Part shown: in pieces, positions 59,514 through 64,000 of the stretch
Layout: every line of letters begins with the position of its first letter
Position numbering within the stretch: position 1 is the first letter of the stretch
Assembly (NCBI GenBank): GCA_963603285.1
Contig: CAVCMG010000001.1
Span: forward strand, 1 to 64,000
DNA length: 64,000 nucleotides
Reading direction: 5' to 3'
From: UBA11957 sp963603285
GTDB lineage: Bacteria; Bacillota; Clostridia; Lachnospirales; Lachnospiraceae
Translations under genes and position numbers: made by a program
Notes under the pieces: generated by a model
Seen by the model: the letters and a program-made list of their open reading frames with translations, nothing else
Databases searched by the model: none
Told to the model about the DNA's origin: nothing

Positions 59514-60356
59514 ATGACGAAAAGATCAAAAAAAGGCAAAGCGTTTTCTGCTGTGCTGTCCTTTGTTACGATCGTGGTTGCCATCGCCTTTCTGGCACCC
59601 TTATATATTGTGATCGTCAATGCCTTTAAATCTCCGATGGAGACGGCAAAAAGTATTCTGGCATTGCCGACAGGCCTGCATCCGGAAAACTTTACCAAAG
59701 CGATCCAGGTAACCAATTTCTGTGTAACGCTCAGAAACAGTACGATCGTTACGATCGCCTCTGTTGTGCTGATCGTGCTCAGCTCCGCCATGGGCGGCTA
59801 TATCATCTGCCGACGCAGCAGAAACCGCTTTTACAAGGCCATGGATACGGTGCTGATGTCCGGTATGATGATCTCCTTCCAGATGATCATGATTCCGGTA
59901 TACAAGATGATGAAGGATCTGCATCTGATGAATACGTATGCCGGTGGTGTGATCCTGATGGTAGGTATCAGTGTTTCCTATGCAACGTTTCTGTATGTCG
60001 GCTTTACCAAGACTATACCGGTGGAGCTGGAAGAGGCGGCCATGCTGGATGGCTGCAGCAGATACCGGGCGTTCTGGAGCGTGGTATTTCCGCTGATGAA
60101 GCCGATCACAGCGACAGTAGCGGCGCTGCATATGCTGTGGATGTGGAACGAATTTAACGTTGGTCTGATCATCTTCCAGAAAAAGGAGATGCGTACGATC
60201 CCGATGCAGCAGTTTTATTTCTTTGGACAGCATGTTTCCAATATGAATGCGGCCTTTGCTGCGGCATGTCTGTCACTGGTTCCCGTTGTAATCTTTTTCT
60301 TTATCACACAGAACAGTATCGCCGGTGGTATGACGGCCGGTTCGGTCAAGGGCTGA
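59514..60356 (+). CDS. Carbohydrate ABC transporter permease (MalG type)
   Basis: A 280-residue membrane protein with six hydrophobic segments and EAA loop IPVELEEAAMLDGCSRYRAFW. It pairs with the preceding permease (TAA directly followed by ATG). The C-terminal FFFITQNSIAGGMTAGSVKG is the usual end of MalG-type permeases. The second GH2 gene begins 17 bases later. Confidence 0.94.
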   Translation: MTKRSKKGKAFSAVLSFVTIVVAIAFLAPLYIVIVNAFKSPMETAKSILALPTGLHPENFTKAIQVTNFCVTLRNSTIVTIASVVLIVLSSAMGGYIICRRSRNRFYKAMDTVLMSGMMISFQMIMIPVYKMMKDLHLMNTYAGGVILMVGISVSYATFLYVGFTKTIPVELEEAAMLDGCSRYRAFWSVVFPLMKPITATVAALHMLWMWNEFNVGLIIFQKKEMRTIPMQQFYFFGQHVSNMNAAFAAACLSLVPVVIFFFITQNSIAGGMTAGSVKG

Positions 60357-60372
60357 GACAGGAGGAGAGAAG

Positions 60373-63084
60373 ATGCGAGACGTATTACAGATGCGGGATG
60401 GCTGGCGTTTCCATGAAGGGAACGTCAGGGATACGGTGGAGCATGGCTACATGTACACCTATATGCATACAAAAACAGAGCGCGGCCGCGGCCCGGCCAG
60501 TGCAGATTACGATGACAGCAGCTGGCGAACCGTTTCGGTACCGCACGACTATGCGGTAGAGCACAAGCCAACGCCCGAGGCCAATCCGGTGCATGGCTCT
60601 CTGCTCCGCCGCCAGGCCTGGTACAGAAGAAATTTCCGCCTGGAACCGGCGGATGAAGACAGACGGATCCGGCTGTGGTTTGAGGGCATCTGTTCCCGGA
60701 GCCATATTTGGGTAAATGGTTGCTATATGGGCTTTTTTGACAGTGCCTACACAGAGATCGATCTGGATATCACAGATATTGCCCGCTACGGGGACGATCT
60801 GAATACGGTGGCTGTGTATGTCGATACCACAGAATATGAAGGCTGGTGGTATGAGGGTGCCGGAATCTACCGCCATGTATGGCTGGTCAAAACGGACCGG
60901 ATTTCGATCGAAAGAGACGGTGTCTATGTGCATCCGGAAAAGCAGGATGACAGTCAGTGGCGCGTGCCGGTCGAGACAAGTCTTGAAAATCTGTCGGATG
61001 AGGACAGGGAGGTCTGGCTGTGCCAGAAGATTGAGACGATGGACGGCGATCCGGTTGCCGATGTGAAAGAAAACGTGACCCTGCGGGCCAGACAGAAGCT
61101 TCTGGCAAAGCAGGAAATGACCGTGACAGCTCCGAAGCTCTGGTCGGACACCGACCCGCAGCTGTATCGTTTACAGACAACGGTGCTGGATAAAAACGAC
61201 GGGGAAGTGATCCTGGATCAGGATCAGGTGACCTTTGGTTTCCGTACGATCGAATTTAATGCTGAAAAAGGCTTTTTATTAAATGGTGTGCCGACAAAGA
61301 TCCGGGGCATGTGTATCCACGAGGATCACGGCGGCTTTGGCGTTGCCGTACCGGACGAGGTAAAGGCATACCGGGTCAGCTGCTTAAAGAAGATGGGCTG
61401 CAACGGTTATCGTTTTTCCCATAATCCACATTCCCGGGCGACACTGGACGCCTGTGATGCTGAAGGAATGCTGGTCATGGATGAAAACCGCTGGTTTGAA
61501 TCCTCCGAAAATGGTCTGCGGCGGCTGAAAGCCATGGTGCACCGGGACAGAAATCACCCCAGTGTTGTGATCTGGTCGGTGGGTAACGAAGAATCCCTGC
61601 AGGCCGGCCGACGCGGAAAGAAGATCATGGCCACGATGAAGGCGGCAATCCGTTCTCTGGATCAGGACCGGCCGGTACTGATGGCGATGCATACAGGTCT
61701 GCTGGAAGAGGGGGCAGCCGATACCGCCGATATGATCGGTATGAACTATAATATTACCCTTGTACCGAAGGTACATGAGCGCTACCCCGACAAAGCCATC
61801 ATCTTTTCCGAGGCCAACAGCTGCAACGATGAGGATGTGCTCGGTGACAGAGCGTGTGGTATCGAGACATGGAAGATCGTGCACGAGACACCATATGTCT
61901 GCGGTCTGTTCGCATGGACAGGTATGGATTACCGCGGTGAACACGATTATCCCGGCCTTTTTGCCCTGTGCGGCGCTATGGACCAGAACGGATATCCCAA
62001 GGAAAGCTATTCCCTGTACCAGTCTTGGTGGCAGGAGAAGCCGCTGGCAAAGATCGAGCCAAACAGAAATCCCAACTGTCCGGACAACCAGATCCGTCTG
62101 GTGGGCAACGGCGACCAGCTGATCCTGTACCGTGACGGTGAAAAAATTTATGAGACCAAAACACAGTATTATGCACCGGCAGAGCTTACGCTGGATGACA
62201 AAACGGGCGTTTTTACACTGGAAACGCTGAAAAATGGCAAAGTAACAGCTACAGACCGCTGTGTACTGGAGGGAACACCGGCTAAAGCAGAGCTGATCCC
62301 TGAAAATCCCGGAGTGCGATCCGGCTGTCAGGATGTAGCGGTATGTACACTGCGTATTCTCGATGAGCACGGACTGCTGCTGCCGGATGCGGCACTGGCT
62401 TATGAAGTGCAGGAGGTAAAGGGTGGAAAGCTTATTCTGACCGGCAACGGCGATGTGCAGGATGCCTCGGACAGACATACGAAAAGGGGTATGACCTACC
62501 GCGGACTGGCACAGCTTCTGGTCGAACCGCAGGAAGAAAACGTTGCGGTAAAGGTAAAGGTCAGCGGTCTGAAAGAGCCTGCCATTCTGGAATTTACAAG
62601 CCCGGCAGGAACGGGATATGCTACCTGTGAAACGGTGGAGCGCCGGTATATCACCGACTGGGAGATGGCGGACTGGACGCCGGAAAAATCGGTGGTGGAA
62701 AAGTCTGCGCTGGACAGCCTTGCCGGATATAAAAAGGTAGAAGTAGGTCACGGTACGCAGATGCACGATCTGTACAAGGACAGCGGATTCCTCACATACC
62801 ATACGGTAACAGAGATCCCTGTGGCCACAGAGGCTGCCGCACCGCACCGGCTGTATTTTGAGCTTCTGGAGGGCAAGTCGGATGTACTGGTCTTTGTAAA
62901 GGACGCCGACGGTCAGGTCTTAAAGGAGATCCGCGAGACAAAAGCCTACGAAGAGCCGGGTGAGCTGTCGGTGGAGATTCCTCTTTCCGAGGGTGCAAAG
63001 ACGGCGGAAATCTATGTGTGTCTGGAAGTATTTATGCCGTTTTGCGGTATCACCAAGCCAGTGCGCTGGTATGTGGAAAACTAA
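60373..63084 (+). CDS. Glycoside hydrolase family 2 enzyme, second
   Basis: A 903-residue cytosolic glycosidase. Jelly-roll domain (about 10-180, WYRRNFRLEPADEDRRI), Ig-like domain (about 185-295), TIM barrel (about 300-560) and extra C-terminal beta domains. The acid/base is E406 (VIWSVGNEES) and the probable nucleophile E480 (IIFSEANSC). AGGAGG precedes the ATG. It is only distantly similar to the GH2 protein at 50777, so the two probably act on different linkages of one imported glycan. It is the fourth gene of the transporter operon. Confidence 0.92.
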   Translation: MRDVLQMRDGWRFHEGNVRDTVEHGYMYTYMHTKTERGRGPASADYDDSSWRTVSVPHDYAVEHKPTPEANPVHGSLLRRQAWYRRNFRLEPADEDRRIRLWFEGICSRSHIWVNGCYMGFFDSAYTEIDLDITDIARYGDDLNTVAVYVDTTEYEGWWYEGAGIYRHVWLVKTDRISIERDGVYVHPEKQDDSQWRVPVETSLENLSDEDREVWLCQKIETMDGDPVADVKENVTLRARQKLLAKQEMTVTAPKLWSDTDPQLYRLQTTVLDKNDGEVILDQDQVTFGFRTIEFNAEKGFLLNGVPTKIRGMCIHEDHGGFGVAVPDEVKAYRVSCLKKMGCNGYRFSHNPHSRATLDACDAEGMLVMDENRWFESSENGLRRLKAMVHRDRNHPSVVIWSVGNEESLQAGRRGKKIMATMKAAIRSLDQDRPVLMAMHTGLLEEGAADTADMIGMNYNITLVPKVHERYPDKAIIFSEANSCNDEDVLGDRACGIETWKIVHETPYVCGLFAWTGMDYRGEHDYPGLFALCGAMDQNGYPKESYSLYQSWWQEKPLAKIEPNRNPNCPDNQIRLVGNGDQLILYRDGEKIYETKTQYYAPAELTLDDKTGVFTLETLKNGKVTATDRCVLEGTPAKAELIPENPGVRSGCQDVAVCTLRILDEHGLLLPDAALAYEVQEVKGGKLILTGNGDVQDASDRHTKRGMTYRGLAQLLVEPQEENVAVKVKVSGLKEPAILEFTSPAGTGYATCETVERRYITDWEMADWTPEKSVVEKSALDSLAGYKKVEVGHGTQMHDLYKDSGFLTYHTVTEIPVATEAAAPHRLYFELLEGKSDVLVFVKDADGQVLKEIRETKAYEEPGELSVEIPLSEGAKTAEIYVCLEVFMPFCGITKPVRWYVEN

Positions 63085-63096
63085 AGGAGCAAAAGT

Positions 63097-64000
63097 ATGT
63101 ACGATTATAAAAAACTGGTCTTAGGCTATGCGCCGACGAGACGTTTTGATTTTCCGGATCCGAAGAATGCGTATGAAAACGGTCTGAAGATCCGCAAGAG
63201 AGTAGATGAGATCTTAGAGAAGCTGGGTGACGTTGAGCTGGTGGATATTTCCTTCTTAAATGACGAGGGACTTCTGTATCAGGCATGCGATTCCCTGAAG
63301 GTTGCGCAGTATTTCAAGGAAAAACAGGTGGATGCGATCTTCGTTCCCCATGCCAATTTCGGTAATGAGGAAGCTGTCGTAAAGCTCTGCCGGGAATTTC
63401 AGCTGCCGATCCTGATCTGGGGCCCGAGAGACGATGCACCGCCGGGAGGCTACTGCTACCGCCAGACCGATACCCAGTGCGGTCTGTTTGCGACAACGAT
63501 GGGACTGAACCGTCTGCATATTCCGTTTACCTATATTGAGAACTGCTGGCTGGACGATAAAAAGCTGGATGAAGGGCTGGAGCTGTTTGTGCGTACAGCC
63601 TGCGCTGTAAAGGCTGTACGGAATATGACGATCGGCCAGATCGGCCCGAGACCGCGCGATTTCCTGAGCGTTATGGTGGACGAGAGTAATCTTGCACAAA
63701 AATTAAATATTGATATTGTACCGATTGACGGAACGGAGATTGTGACCGAGCTGGAACGTGTCAGAAAAGAAGAAAAGGAGCAGGTACAGGCTCTGGTGGA
63801 GGAGACGAAAGCGGCCTTCTCCTGCTACACCATTTCTGAGAAAAATGCAGAGCTTACCGCGGCAGCGGAGCTTGCCATCCGCCATATGGCAGAAAAGCAT
63901 AACTGCACGATCATGGCCGGTGACTGCTGGTATATCATGCCGTTACTGTATAATGCCTATCCGTGCTTTGCCTTTGGCAATCTGACGGAAAAAGGACTGC
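63097..64000 (+). CDS. L-fucose/L-arabinose isomerase-family protein (partial, cut by window end)
   Basis: ATG 63097, with AAAGGAG upstream, opens a frame that runs off the window after 301 codons. The sequence (YDYKKLVLGYAPTRRFDFPD; AIFVPHANFGNEEAVVKL; MTIGQIGPRPRDFLSVMVDE; TIMAGDCWYIMP) fits the fucose/arabinose isomerase-like family, whose members interconvert aldoses and ketoses or bind sugars. The conserved Glu and His metal ligands of true isomerases lie mainly in the missing C-terminal part or cannot be judged. It follows the GH2 gene by 12 bases, so the operon probably continues into sugar isomerisation. Confidence 0.8.
   Translation, partial: MYDYKKLVLGYAPTRRFDFPDPKNAYENGLKIRKRVDEILEKLGDVELVDISFLNDEGLLYQACDSLKVAQYFKEKQVDAIFVPHANFGNEEAVVKLCREFQLPILIWGPRDDAPPGGYCYRQTDTQCGLFATTMGLNRLHIPFTYIENCWLDDKKLDEGLELFVRTACAVKAVRNMTIGQIGPRPRDFLSVMVDESNLAQKLNIDIVPIDGTEIVTELERVRKEEKEQVQALVEETKAAFSCYTISEKNAELTAAAELAIRHMAEKHNCTIMAGDCWYIMPLLYNAYPCFAFGNLTEKGL

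Overview
The window looks like a chromosomal segment from a gut Lachnospiraceae (Clostridia). The reasons are TTG/GTG starts with strong Gly-Gly-Ala-Gly-Gly type ribosome sites, low-to-medium GC, the style of the sugar ABC systems, ECF-type vitamin transport, YesMN-type two-component signalling and DUF4430 surface proteins. Species cannot be named from the sequence alone. A 32-base run of N at 6041-6072 marks an assembly gap.

Layout. 1-240: the 3' end of a 23S rRNA gene, then tRNA-Asn. 500-18160: a large sugar-acid catabolic region. A GntR/FCD regulator with two identical operators precedes an enolase-superfamily sugar-acid dehydratase, a zinc dehydrogenase, a KduD-like SDR and an UlaG-like hydrolase. 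A DeoR regulator faces the other way. A ten-gene operon follows: ribose-type ABC transporter (4 genes), MttB-family methyltransferase, FGGY kinase, UlaG lactonase, a probable beta-propeller protein, KDPG aldolase and KDG kinase. The common end point is 2-keto-3-deoxygluconate, then KDPG, then pyruvate plus glyceraldehyde-3-phosphate. 18250-19320: a decayed nuclease-transposase remnant and tRNA-Glu, -Met, -Asp and -Leu. 19540-28830: housekeeping genes (uraA-upp, an S66 carboxypeptidase, a cytosolic BMP-domain protein with a phosphoesterase, pepD, a LysR regulator).

28850-50650 is the most striking part. Two nearly identical ~1.2 kb direct repeats, each carrying a PD-(D/E)XK-like gene, bracket an island that appears devoted to vitamin B12. 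It holds one canonical cobalamin riboswitch (minus strand, upstream of a leucine-rich-repeat gene) and three related variant leaders, each ending in an intrinsic terminator. Downstream are a DUF4430 lipoprotein, a complete ECF transporter (T component, fused double ATPase, S component) and four exported or surface proteins. Between them these carry DUF4430 domains and alpha/alpha-barrel domains, the same two folds that make up animal transcobalamin and intrinsic factor. I infer a surface B12 capture and uptake system, assembled and reshuffled by recombination: inner direct repeats, a gene remnant and a sharp change of base composition are visible.

50770-64000: carbohydrate use. A GH2 glycosidase is followed by a YesM/YesN two-component system, a family-1 sugar ABC transporter (binding lipoprotein and two permeases, no ATPase here), a second GH2 enzyme and a fucose-isomerase-like gene cut by the window end.
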